Source: Arthonia radiata
Taxonomy: Eukaryota; Ascomycota; Arthoniomycetes; Arthoniales; Arthoniaceae
Direction of reading: 5' to 3'
DNA: 64,000 bases
Assembly: GCA_002989075.1 (NCBI GenBank)
Contig: PSQN01000003.1
Coordinates: forward strand, 2,298,340-2,362,339
The number at the start of each line of letters is the position of its first letter. The first letter of the stretch is position 1. The notes beneath the pieces were generated by a model, which saw only the letters and a list, made by a program, of their open reading frames with translations, had not been told where the DNA came from and made no database searches. Both the position numbers and the translations under genes were made by a program. Shown here piece after piece: positions 1-10,343 of the stretch.

Positions 1-557
1 CTTCGTGTTGAGGACTCTGAGATGTTCCGTGGTTTGCAGCGGTTGCAGCAGCGCTTAGCTGGCGGCATGTTATATCGTTGACAGTGTACAGATTGCGATG
101 CTGACCGTCATGAACATCAACGCCAGCAAGAGAGAGTGGATGACTCCTGAGCTCAATCTTTGAGGAGAGGGGTAGGTACTTCACTCCCTTGACTATTACG
201 GTAATGCTAGCCGGGAGCAGTGCTCAATGAGGGGTTATCACAGCCAGAGAGTGTGTTGATGATCACCACCTGCATAAATTTCATCATATGTCACAGTACC
301 CACTACCTCCAATATATACCCAAGCCAGCATCATCACACACCGACAGACCCTCCCCGCCCGTACCATCAGCTCACTCCTATCCAGACAGCGCAGCACCCA
401 CAGTCATGAATGCGGCCTCCAGGCCATCCCATTTGGACTGCAAGTCTCTCCTCCGCAACTCCGACTCCTCCAGCTGTTTCTGGAGTGCCGCCTTCCCTCC
501 TCCGTGATTGTCCCTCGTCGCAGCTGCCGTCTCAAGCTGTCTGACCTGACAATCGAG
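1..557. other. Intergenic, no gene seen
   Basis: Open frames here are short and lack recognisable motifs. The stretch lies downstream of the minus-strand coiled-coil gene that ends at 558, so its right end is probably 3' flank of that gene. I see no RNA gene or repeat. Confidence 0.5.
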
Positions 558-1320
558 CTAGTGAGCGAAGCTAGCATTGTTAGCGGCTCGATTTGACGCG
601 CCTTTCAGCTTCCTCTCCAGGTCCTGGATCTTCCGCTTCTTGGTCCCATTGTCCAGCTCGGCGTCTTCGCACCTCCTCTTCAGCCCCTGGATTTTTTGAT
701 CCTTTTCAAGAATTGTGCCGCTGTGGTCCCTCATGAAGTCATCCAGAAGTCCGTTCAGGGTCTCGGAAGCGTGTTGGATGCGATCATTGGTGAGTTGTTT
801 GGTCGACTCGGTGATGCTCGCGAGGCGACCCTTAAGCCAGGTGCTTGCGTCGCCGGTTGATGCGATAGGAGCAACGTTTTGTCCGGCGGACGATGGGGGC
901 TGATGTTGGCCTGAGCGCCTGTCAAGATTGCTTGATCCAGGTTCTGGTACATGCGGTGGTGTGGCGCTGTCGTTGCCGGGTTCTTGTTGTCCGCGGCCGG
1001 CTTGAGCCTTGTTTGGGAAGATGCTGTCTAAGGCAGGATTGTTGAAGTTGACTGCGAGGTTTAGTAAGCGATGGCTCAACGCAATGAAACTGGTACTCAC
1101 TCTTCAGCTTCACAATGCTCGATGGTCTGCCTTCGGTTGAGGATGAAGTCGTTGACCCCGAGTAAGAGGCTTCTGATGACGACGGTGATGACGGTCGGTA
1201 AGAATCACTATCTTGATATGAAGAAGCGTCGTCATTTGAGATCCACGATGAGGTATCAGAATGGCAGGCATTCGAATCCGAAGCATTGCTATCAATCTCT
1301 GAGCTGTGGGATACGCCCAT
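558..1320 (-). CDS. Coiled-coil protein of unknown function (2 exons)
   Basis: Not recognised. Two exons read on the minus strand: 1320-1101 and 1051-558, with a 49-bp intron (GTGAGT donor at 1100, CTAAC-like branch site, CGCAG acceptor at 1052) spliced in phase 1. This gives 237 aa. The N-terminal 65 residues are Ser/Asp/Glu-rich and look disordered. A Pro/Gly-rich middle follows. From about residue 147 to 225 heptad-like Leu/Ile spacing with many Lys, Glu and Arg predicts a coiled coil, including a KKRK patch that could be a nuclear signal. The ATG at 1320 was chosen because it opens the only long frame that splices cleanly into the coiled-coil exon. The function cannot be inferred. A DNA- or chromatin-associated role is only a guess from the basic patch. 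Confidence 0.5.
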
Positions 1321-2631
1321 TATGGAGGTCAGTGAACTTCCGGCTGTGCGGAGGTGATGCTGAGGATCGAGGTGAGATTGTTAAGCGTGATGATGAGAGT
1401 CCGGCCGAGTCTGTCGAGCGTGATGATGTGAGTCGAGTTCAAGTTGACGAGCGTGATGATGAGAGCCGGTTTGAGATTGTTGAGCGCGAAGATGAGCCAG
1501 GAGAGCGATTAGAAGAGAGCGGCTGCACATACCGAGTCCAGCACAACTTGTGGTGAGTCACATCCATCGAACACCGACCTCAAGTCCCCCTTCCATCGAA
1601 AAGAGAACACGGGATTCATCTCGACATCAGCACCCACAACCCCATCCAAGTCTCAACTCTTACCTCAAGCCACCGCTCGCTCCGGCTCCCATCACAACAG
1701 AAAACACTCCACCACGAGTAGATTCACTCCACGCTCGCGCCCGCAGCCCACCTCCACCACCCCCGATCCGCTGCTGCAGTCAAATACTCAACTTGCCGTC
1801 GCCACTCCCATCCTACACCTCTTTTAATGTCCCTTTACAGCATCCATCTCCCCATCCCTACCCCCAAGCACCCAACATCAACAGCCGACACTAGCTCCCT
1901 CATCCTCTCCTCCTGTTCGCACGCGCAGACGATTTTGGAGTCCTGCACTCCACCTTTCGTAGCGCTGTCTCGCTACCATTGTGAAAGTGGATGGCTCAGC
2001 CGGGTTGACGTGGCGTCGGTAGAGCTGACGAGTCGAGATCTGCCCGCGTGCTCAGCAAACGCACTCCTGGCATCAAGGAGTACAATGAGTATATTTGTAG
2101 AACTTTCAAAGGCATGGTCAATTATCAGCGTTGCGGTCCCATTGCACATATCAAACGTACACTGTAGCTGATCATTCTCTTGCGCGGTCGACGTGCGAGC
2201 GCTACCATCTGCGGTGGCATCCGCGGTGTAACCGGAGACAGCTGAAGTCAGGTGCATTGCACCCATAGCTTCTCTTGTGAAAAAATAAGGCGGGGATGTG
2301 GAAAGATGAATGTGATCAAGAGTAAGACACTTCTTGTCTTGTTGGCTGCACCATATATTATCTATACAGCGCCCGGCACATGTTCATATTTCTTGATTTT
2401 GCATCGCCCATCGCTACAGGCCAATCCGCTCGCTACAAGCGTAGATAATGAATGAGAACGACACTCACATCCCTCACCTCAAATCCCACACCAACCACAA
2501 ATATCGCATTCCACTCTTGTTTTACTCCAACCCAGCAGTCCCATCAAACACCACTGTCCAGACTCAGCACAAACCCCTCAGGACACTCAAACCCCGTACA
2601 TCGCCCACCCACCAAGCTCACGCAACCCACA
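1321..2631. other. Intergenic, no supported gene
   Basis: This 1.3 kb lies upstream of the coiled-coil gene and downstream of the next minus-strand gene. Apart from the 33-bp repeat at about 1372-1503 it holds C-rich, Pro/Ser-biased open frames (1550-1894, 1973-2266, 2448-3024) that look like composition effects. A 97-codon minus frame at 1973-2266 is the only one with mixed composition, and I could not support it further. Confidence 0.45.
1372..1503 (+). repeat. Four 33-bp tandem repeat units
   Basis: The core gcgtgatgatgag recurs at 1385, 1418, 1451 and (as gcgcgaagatgag) 1484, exactly 33 bp apart. In one plus frame the units read as an acidic R-D-D-E-S-rich repeat, but that frame runs antisense to the first exon of the gene at 558-1320 and has no independent support. 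Unit divergence is concentrated between the cores. Confidence 0.75.
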
Positions 2632-3816
2632 TTACCCCACCACCTTCCTTTTCCTCCCCATCCTCTCAGCAAACCCCTCCCACTCCCCCAAATCCCCCTT
2701 CATCCTCCCATTCTCCGCTTCCAGTTCACTCACCACCTTCTCCCCCTTCGCGATCCGCTCTTCCAACCCCCGAACAACCCCATCCCTCACCACCACCTCC
2801 GCCCTCACACCCTCCAGCTCCCGGCGCAGAGACGCGAGCTCCCGCACCTCCGCCTGCCACCCCTTACTGGACAGCAGCCGCTGCTTCAACGCCGCATTCT
2901 CCGCCTGCGCCTCACGGAGAGCAGATTGCGTCTGCGCCAGTTCCGTCTCCGCGGCGTTCTGCTTCGTGATACGCTCCAGCAGCTCGGCGCTGGAGGAGTG
3001 CTGTGCGGCGATGGCTTGATGTAGGGACTCCATGTCGGAGGTGGAGGTTGCTGGGGTTGGTAGATGGTTCATCCCTCTATGCTTCGCTCCACCGTGATTC
3101 ACTCCACCGTACTTCACTCTACCATACTTCACTCCACTGGACGGCGTCGTCGCAGACGTCCTCGCAGTGGAGCCCTTTGCAGAAGTGAATGAAGGCGGCG
3201 TATCAACAACCTCAACCTCCGTAGCCGGACTATCCACCTTCTTCGCGCGCGAAGGACGCACTCGCTTAACCGACGGCGGCGCCGCGGTGAAGCGCGCGAA
3301 CTCCTGCGCGAGGTGCCAGGCGCTCAGAAAGGCCTTGAGGATCTCGATGTCTTCGAGGGGCGTGTGCGTGAAGTCCGGGGTGGTGGTGGTTTTGCCTTGG
3401 GGGGTGAGGAAGGGGTTCTATTTCGTTGCGTTAGCAAGTGCAAAGAGTTGAAGGTGTGAAGTGTGGGGTGTGCGAGAAACAGTAGGTCTGGAGTAAGCTA
3501 GAAATTACAGGTGTGAAATAGGTACAGGAGGATAACCCACAGTACACTTATAATACCGCCCCGCCAAAAACGCAATAGCCTGCATTTGCGCAGTACGCGG
3601 AAGCTGCTTAAACCCCGTCTTAACCTCCGCGCGCATAGTCTTGACGCCGCGGTTGGGTTTGAGGAGGGGCTTCATCTGGGGGTCGAGTTTGGCGACGCTG
3701 GGTTTGACGTCTGGTTCGATTTTGGGTTTGACGTCCGGTGCCATTGTGGGGTCGCGCTTTTGGTTTTGGTAGATGATTTCGAGTGCTTCGTCTGAGGAAG
3801 GTTTGGTCCACAGCAT
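2632..3816 (-). CDS. Coiled-coil protein with pentapeptide repeat (2 exons)
   Basis: Not recognised. Exon 1 is 3816-3541 and exon 2 is 3417-2632, with a 123-bp intron (GTGGGT donor, ATAG acceptor) in phase 0, giving 353 aa. The ATG at 3816 sits in a good context (CAACAACATG). The open frame extends further upstream through a hydrophobic stretch but has no ATG there, so I take that as 5' UTR. Residues 1-92 include Pro/Lys-rich DVKP repeats. Residues 93-145 hold a compact helical segment with W and several F residues. About 188-210 carry a degenerate five-residue repeat (VKYGG, VNHGG, AKHRG). About 230-345 is a strong coiled coil rich in Glu, Leu and Arg. The C-terminus is basic. A nuclear or scaffold role is possible but unproven. 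Confidence 0.55.
3068..3148 (-). repeat. 15-bp coding minisatellite (about 5 units)
   Basis: Inside exon 2 of the coiled-coil gene, 15-bp units with the consensus AAGTACGGTGGAGTG on the minus strand repeat about five times. Because 15 is a multiple of 3, changes in copy number keep the frame and would lengthen or shorten the protein by five residues. Confidence 0.7.
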
Positions 3817-4621
3817 GTTGTTGTTGGGCTTGTTGGTGACGGTGATAGCGGAAGATGGGATGAGTAGCACGAGGGAAGTGAGAAGTATGAACAAAAACAG
3901 GAGAGCTGGAAACCACGCAGCATGTCGCAGAGGGAAGGAGCCCTCGCAATGTCGCAATGATGGCCGCCAGAAGAAGCAAGGTCAAAACCGAAACGATGGC
4001 GGCCGCGGAGCTTCATATTAAGCATAATCGACTGGTGCGTCATCAGACGCAGCGAGCTGTACATACACTGAATTTCTTCCGTCTGTCTAGTTAACGGCAC
4101 AGCTCGTGCGCTACTTTAGATGTTTCGTCACATGCTAAAAAGCAGCACATGCATTGAACTTCATTATGATTGGATATCAGAAACACGTTCTCGTCTCACT
4201 GAGTATTGGTGCTAAGGTTTTGCTTTCTTTAACAAGCCCGGCGAACCTAGCGTTTTTTATATTCAGCAGTGCAGCGGCACTCTTACATCTTCCTCGATAC
4301 ATCGTTTCTCGCACATTTGCTTTGTAATGGAGTAGCAATCAGCTGGCTAGGCGTTCTGAGCATTATACCTACAATGCATGCAAAACGTGTTGTATTCACT
4401 GAACCAGAGTGTTGGCAGAAGACGAAGGAGGTCAGAGGACATTACAGGGGGAAATACGGGAGCGCTTACGTAAGATCATGAGGATTGGTCACGTGCTAGG
4501 AGTATCACTGGCATCCGGAATATCTCTGTTGATTGATGACTGTGGAGTCGGCTGCATCATCAATAGCACGACGCTATCATGTACGCATTCTGTTCATCAA
4601 TTCATCGTCAGCATCACCCAC
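3817..4621. other. Intergenic, convergent/tail region
   Basis: No gene is supported. It should contain the promoter of the coiled-coil gene (3816) on the left and the 3' flank of the anoctamin gene on the right. Short frames at 4269-4481 and 4409-4771 show no motif, and the second runs antisense to the anoctamin C-terminus. Confidence 0.45.
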
Positions 4622-6981
4622 TCACTGACCCTTCTTCCCCTCATTCATCGCAGCCCGCTCAATCAACGTAGTCCCGTACTTCGAGCTCTCCTGCCACCCT
4701 CTCTGCCGTCCCCAAAAGCGCGTCGAGCTGTTCTGCCCAGTCAACGTACCCGCTCTCGCGTCCTCCTCTAGACTCTGCCTCGAGATGCTCTTCTCGTCAA
4801 ACTTGCCCGACAATTTCGGCGCCATCTTCGCTGCCTGCTCGCCGCGGCTCTCTTCCAGATAGCGCTTGCGCACAAGATATCGCTCAGCGCGTTCTTGACT
4901 CCGGCCCGGCGAATCTATCTTGCTGATGCCGTATTTAATGACTGCACGCGCGAGGAAGTAGACGTTCTCCGACGCCAGCATCGCGAGCAGCAGACCCCAG
5001 CCCTTGATAGACTCAGGGTTGCCGCCGGGACCTGCGCCGTCACGGCCGCTGAACAGGTAGACGATCGCTGAAGTACTCAGACTGCCAGCCCAGGTCAAGA
5101 AACCAAGAGAGTCCAGCCACGGACCAATGGAGTCCGCACGCCACGGCGTAGGTCGCTGGACCTCTGTGCAAATCTTTGCCGCATCCGTGCGGAGCTCGAA
5201 CCAGTTGTTGACGAGAAAGGAGACGCCAGTTAGGGGCCAGACGACGCTGAACAGGGAGAGGTAGCCATACTGCACGACCATTTCGCGGAGATCGTCACTG
5301 ACGTGGTATTCATCGAGCTCAGCCTCAAGACGAACGCGCTTGAGAAAGCCGGCTTCCTCAGGCGAATCCTCGGCTGCGGGGTCGGCGTAGTTCTTGTCAC
5401 CTTTAGTGGATTTCGCGGCCTGCTTAGACTTGTAGTCTTTGTATTTGGCGAAGCCCTTGCGCTTGAGGTAGGGGACGAGGATCTCGGTGGCTTGATTTAC
5501 GATTTGAGCTGTGACGACGAAGTAAATGACTTGTTTGCGGAGTCGCGAGGGGTTGATCTTGAAGTTGCCTGCGCTTGGGACAGTTGTTTCTTTGGAATCC
5601 TTGATAAGCGGCTTGACTGTGACGCTGAAGATGTCTAGGTATGGGACGAGCTCAGTCGCGAACGGAACGTAGACGAAAGCTGTGAGGAATATTGGGAGAT
5701 ATGAGGTGATAAAGTTCAGGATGAAAATCTTTGAGGTCAAAGCTGTGTCGTATGCGAGGTCGGTTTCGTGGTTCTCGAAATCGTTGAGCTTGGTGGCCAG
5801 GTTGGACAAGAACCCCAGTACGAGAGGCTGGACGGTGGTTAGGATGCCAGTGGGGAGGAAAACCTAGCTCGTCAAATTTCTGCCACGATTGAAATACGCA
5901 ATGCGACTCACCAGGATGCTCTGTCCAGGGCCGCTGTAGATCTCCGACATAAAGATCTCAATACTGAACGCGAAAGCGATGACAGCTCCCAGAGCCAACG
6001 CCGCAATCAGTGCGAACGGAACCTGGAGTAGCTGTCTCGCCATCCGCTTGCCGCTCGGAAAGAACGCGATCTTCTCTCCAGTGACAGGATCGTGGATATG
6101 CTTCTCCGCAACGAAGTCGTGCCTCCTGTTCTCGATGCCCGTAACACCGCGAACGCCCCATCGTACCGCCAGATCATACTCTTGATGCTTCCACCACTCC
6201 ACAAAGGTGATACAGATCAGGCTGTTGACGATAGCGTAGATGGGTGAGAAGAATCCAAGGAGAAAGTAGGATGATGCGCCGAACGCAGCGATGCCAATGA
6301 GCGTGGTGAAGTAGAATTGGGTGAAGGCAAAGTAGAATGCGACACGCTCGCCAAAGCGGTCGCGTATAGCGTCCAGATCTTCGACCTTGAGAATGTACTG
6401 CGTCGCCCACTGCTTTAGCCAGCGCTTGTTGAATGCATGGTCGTGCAGCGTGAACACCGACTCGACGTGCTTCCACTCGCCATGCTTGGGTGTGATCCCT
6501 GCGCCTCCCTCTTCTACCGGGTTCGTGATGAGTTGGTATACGATGCGCAATCGCTCTGCTTCGTAGAGGGTCTGCTTTTCGTTCGAGATCTCGCTTTCTT
6601 TCTCGGGCTGTGCCGAGCGAACACCGTGGAGCCAGTCCTTAGTCCTATCGAGAATGTCAGCAAGAGCCCAGGAACTTCTGAAAGCGAAGTACGGACCTCG
6701 ATCTGTAGACCTCAGCAAAGAGGTTCTGCTCGGACTCAGGCCGCACAAAGACCAAAAGCGAGTGCTTCTCGCCGTTGCGCACCTCAGTTGCAAGGCCTAC
6801 CCCAGCTAGTGCTTTGATGAGGTTTTCGTACTGGCTGATCGCTTCTTGCTTGTCTGCGACGCGTAAGCAGATGCTAAATGATCTTTGAGTTATGCAAGTG
6901 CTCACCTGCTTCCGAGAAACGATAGGATATCACATAGTCGACCTCCAGATTGCTCTGCTGAGCTGCCTCTGGCGATACCAT
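4622..6981 (-). CDS. Anoctamin / TMEM16-family membrane protein (Ist2-like)
   Basis: Four exons: 6981-6906, 6853-6697, 6644-5912 and 5863-4622, with introns of 52, 52 and 48 bp in consistent phases, giving 735 aa. The family comprises Ca2+-activated scramblases and channels, and the yeast member Ist2 tethers cortical ER to the plasma membrane. Residues 1-100 match the fungal anoctamin N-terminal regulatory domain. From about residue 180 there are eight or more hydrophobic spans, with the family-typical VEWWKHQEYDLAVRWG segment and a NFITSYLPIFLTAF helix. The C-terminal tail is short and basic (many Lys and Arg) rather than the long Ist2-type tail. Length fits the filamentous-fungal members, which are about 730-740 aa. 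Whether it scrambles lipid, conducts ions or only tethers membranes cannot be read from the sequence. Confidence 0.9.
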
Positions 6982-7610
6982 AGCGGATGCTTCGGCACCA
7001 CAGGGGTCTACGGTAGGATACGAGGTAAGCCGCGAAGGCTATAGGGGTTGTGGTTTACAAGGATACCGGTCGTGCTATACAGCTGATGCAGCGAACGAAG
7101 TTGGCAGCTTTGGTAGGTGAGAAGGTGGGATCTTGCTACGTCATCTCAAAAGTCTGGACCAAACGCGAAACAGGCCGTTCGACGCGTCTGGAGCGAATTT
7201 CAACGCGCAAACCAATACATAATACGTATTAGCACGAAGACAAGAGTTGTTAATAATATCTTCCGTCTAAGCTAAACGTGTCCCTCGTTGATTCGTGTGG
7301 GCGTCTCAAGTCTCGATCCGTTCGCATCACTCGCTGAAACGCCGTTTTGTTCTAATTGTAGCCGCGGACATCCCCAACACCTTGCGGTAAAGCAAGAACG
7401 CTCAATGTAAAGCAGCTGTATAAGGTGCTGCAGTAATCAGTCTAGTGGTTGTATCGCTTTTCGCCTCATCATGTGAACCTATCACGCCATTCCAGGCTAC
7501 CTCTTCAATAGCTCGCGCCCCAACCCCCCCCTTGTTTTCTTGAACATCCTTCCACGTTATTTTGCGGCTTTTGGCATGTCATCGATCGGCTATGATGCTG
7601 AACGGATTGA
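6982..7610. other. Intergenic, promoter side of the anoctamin gene
   Basis: No coding signal beyond a 60-codon frame without motifs. It should hold the anoctamin promoter and the 3' flank of the MFS gene. No repeat or RNA gene was recognised. Confidence 0.45.
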
Positions 7611-9401
7611 TCAAGATCTGTCACGCCCCAACAACGAAGCCTCTTCGTCGGAGGGTTCGCTTTCTTCGTAGATGGTCTCATCTACCTTAATGCGGATGAT
7701 TTCGCGATTTGCATGACCCTTGAGACTCTCGCGGCTCATGTGACGAGTGAGATTGTGCACAATAACCTTATCTCGCTGCGTGCGCATGAAGAAGAGCTGG
7801 ACCGCGCCAGCAACAGCGACCAGAGCAGAGGCCCACCACGAGAGCGGCGTGAAGCCCGATTGGACGCCAAGCCCATAGAGGTAACCGCCGACTGGGCTTG
7901 CGATAGTTCTGCAGGCTGCACCAGTAGAAGCAGCAAGGCCGTTGATCTTTCCCAGTGAAGACGGACCGGGAGACGCTTCCTTGAGTAGGATGAGTAGCAC
8001 CGGATAAGCCAGTATCGAGAAGAAGTTCCGGACTGTCAAGCAGACGTAGATTGCTGGGTAGACCGTACTCTCAGGAACTAGAACCAGGTATGGAACGATG
8101 AAGTAAGCAAGGGGGTGTCCGATGGTGACCAGCACGAAGACCTTCCAGATACCGAGCCAGTGGGCCATGGCGGGGAAGATGACTCCCTGTACGAAGAGAG
8201 CGATGACCCCGTTGAAAGCCATGACGATTCCGACGTGCTGTAAGTCTAGTCCAAGTCCTCCTGCGAAAGCTTGACCGGCAGATTGGGTTGAGGAGTCTCC
8301 GTATCGCTCGTCTCCGAGAAAGATTGGCAGTAGTACATCGTAGGTCATGCTATGGTACGTGAAGATGCCAAGAGCCATGGTCAACATGAGGACGCGGCGA
8401 GTGAATGACTTTCCACGCGTGGAAGAAGATATGGACGACGGTCTGCCGTCTTGCTTTAGTCGCCATGTGTTTTGTATTTCCTCCGGCTCTATCTGGTTGA
8501 AGGTGCCGTATGATGATTCATTCATGAGATTAACAGGAGCGTGCTCCGTTGCACCGGCTGTGGCCATGAAAGGCGTTTCAGCATGTGTGGTCGCCAGATC
8601 TCGTTGCGTGCTCCAGGGCTGCATATCTGGGTGAGTCTCTTCAATCAAAGCAGCGCCGGCAAGGATGGCGACAAGAAGAAGAGCAGCGCAGATAATATTC
8701 GGAAGCAGGAAGGGGAACTTTGCAAAGAGACCATCAGGGGAGAAGACGGTAGGAAAGTTCACACTCGCGTTTGAGAAGAAGCCACCGACCGCAGGACCGA
8801 TGATGGTTCCGATGGACCATACAAACGGCATGATAGCAAATGCTTTCGCTAGTGGGTCATTAGCACTTGCAACACCCGGTTATGAGTGGGTTCACTCACG
8901 TTCGTGCTCTGGTAATGTCACGAGCTCACCGACCATGGTCTGAATGACGCCAATGTTCCCATTGAGAAGCCCACCGACTGCCCTACCGACAAGAGCTATC
9001 CAGAAGCTGGACGCGAAGCCGACGAGGAGCAAACTAATCATCGTTCCGACGCAACCGAAAAGGAGAATGGGCTTACGGCCATAACGATCCGACAGACCAC
9101 CCCAGAACATACCCGTAAGGCTTTCGGCGAGGGCGAAGGCCGAGATAAGTAGGCCAGCGTAGAAGGATGCATTATTCTTGTCGCCGATGTCGAAATGCAG
9201 GACAAGCTTGTACGCGTACGGCAAGATGGACGTGAGCGCAATCGGCTCTGCGACACGAACGAGTGCTGTTTCATAATGTTACTAATAGTGATGGTGGGTC
9301 ATGTGATGGTCTAGTGGCATACCTAGCAATGTCAACTGCAAGGTTGGGAAGACATTTGGGTCGCGAGGTTCGGTTCGTCTTGGAGCACAGGTGAGTACCA
9401 T
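7611..9401 (-). CDS. MFS transporter, DHA1-like
   Basis: Three exons: 9401-9323, 9265-8900 and 8848-7611 (introns 57 and 51 bp, both phase 1), giving 560 aa with about 12 hydrophobic spans. Motif A between TM2 and TM3 is intact (GGLSDRYGRKP, residues 82-92). The N-terminal VRVAEPIALTSILPY and the IMPFVWSIGTIIGPAVGG segment are typical of the fungal DHA1 branch related to plant ZIFL transporters, which are proton-coupled and export metals, drugs or small organics. A cytosolic loop rich in Ser separates the two six-helix halves. The start is the least certain part: the frame stays open upstream for about 27 codons without an ATG, ending at a possible CAG acceptor, so a further 5' exon may exist. 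The substrate cannot be told. Confidence 0.88.
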
Positions 9402-10343
9402 TCCGCTTTCAAGACCTCCGATCTTACGGTTCGCCGTCTGCGAGCAAGAGCTTGAGACAGGCAGTGTCGCGTGAGCAAGCTAGGAACTCGGATCTGGTGT
9501 ATGTGGCAACAGCGGGAGGACGCTCACGTCCGTGCGCTTTCGTTCGCGATCGCTGTTGAAGCTTCGCGAGTGTCGCTTCGAATCAACGACAAAGATTGTG
9601 CCTGTTTGCACAGTTGCTGGAGTATGGTCGTAGTGATGAAGACGAGAGATAAAGAGGGAGAGAAAGAGCGAGAAATGATAAGAGCAAAGGCGATGTGGCC
9701 AGGTTAGCGTATGTGGGGCTTTCGCCCAAACTTGCCGACGGACCCCAGCTATCGTACCACCTCCTCCAACACCGATAACGATCATAAGACATAAACGAAA
9801 ATTCATTCAATAGATACATGAACGCGACCATTGCAGCGTTGAAGCATGATGGACGTTGAAACATATCGCCAAACAGGCCGCTCAATGGGGTTAGCACCTC
9901 GAGATCGAGAAATCGTGCTCAGCAAATAAGCCGCCGTGCTCCTTGGCGAATCTTCGCGCTAAGGCAAACTAGGCGTTGGGGCGCCTATTGCAGCTTAGTG
10001 CACTTTTCGCCCCCTGCAGAAGTATCTCCCCTCTCGCGGTCAGCCTGTGCTCATCACCGGCCAACAGAGGTCGTCTACCAGTTGTAGCTCGAGATCGTGG
10101 GTAGCTACAAGCCTCGCCAGCGCAGGGGCACTAATTGGCCTTGCCTCAAGCTATGCATGATATTGGTCCGACTGTGACGGAGTCACAAAGTCATGCGAGC
10201 CGTACACACCTCAGGCACCGAACAAAGCCTGGCCGGTCTGTGGAGCATCGCAGGATGGGGGTGACTGCATCAAGCTCTCGTTCCTAGTAAAGGCTGTTCA
10301 TCAGGCTTAGTCGTCGTGACTCTGTACACATCATTCTGTACCT
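9402..10343. other. Intergenic, no supported gene
   Basis: It holds the MFS promoter and perhaps a non-coding or coding first exon between 9402 and about 9900. Frames at 9480-9806 and 9583-9897 show no domain. No tRNA-like fold or repeat was recognised. Confidence 0.4.

Noticed and set aside
1071-1556. 161-codon plus-strand frame covering the 33-bp repeat
   Set aside because: Runs antisense to the better-supported spliced coiled-coil gene; no family match. The repeat itself is reported.
3817-3957. Upstream extension of the 2632-3816 gene with a TM-like segment
   Set aside because: No ATG in the extension; the first ATG in a good context is at 3816.
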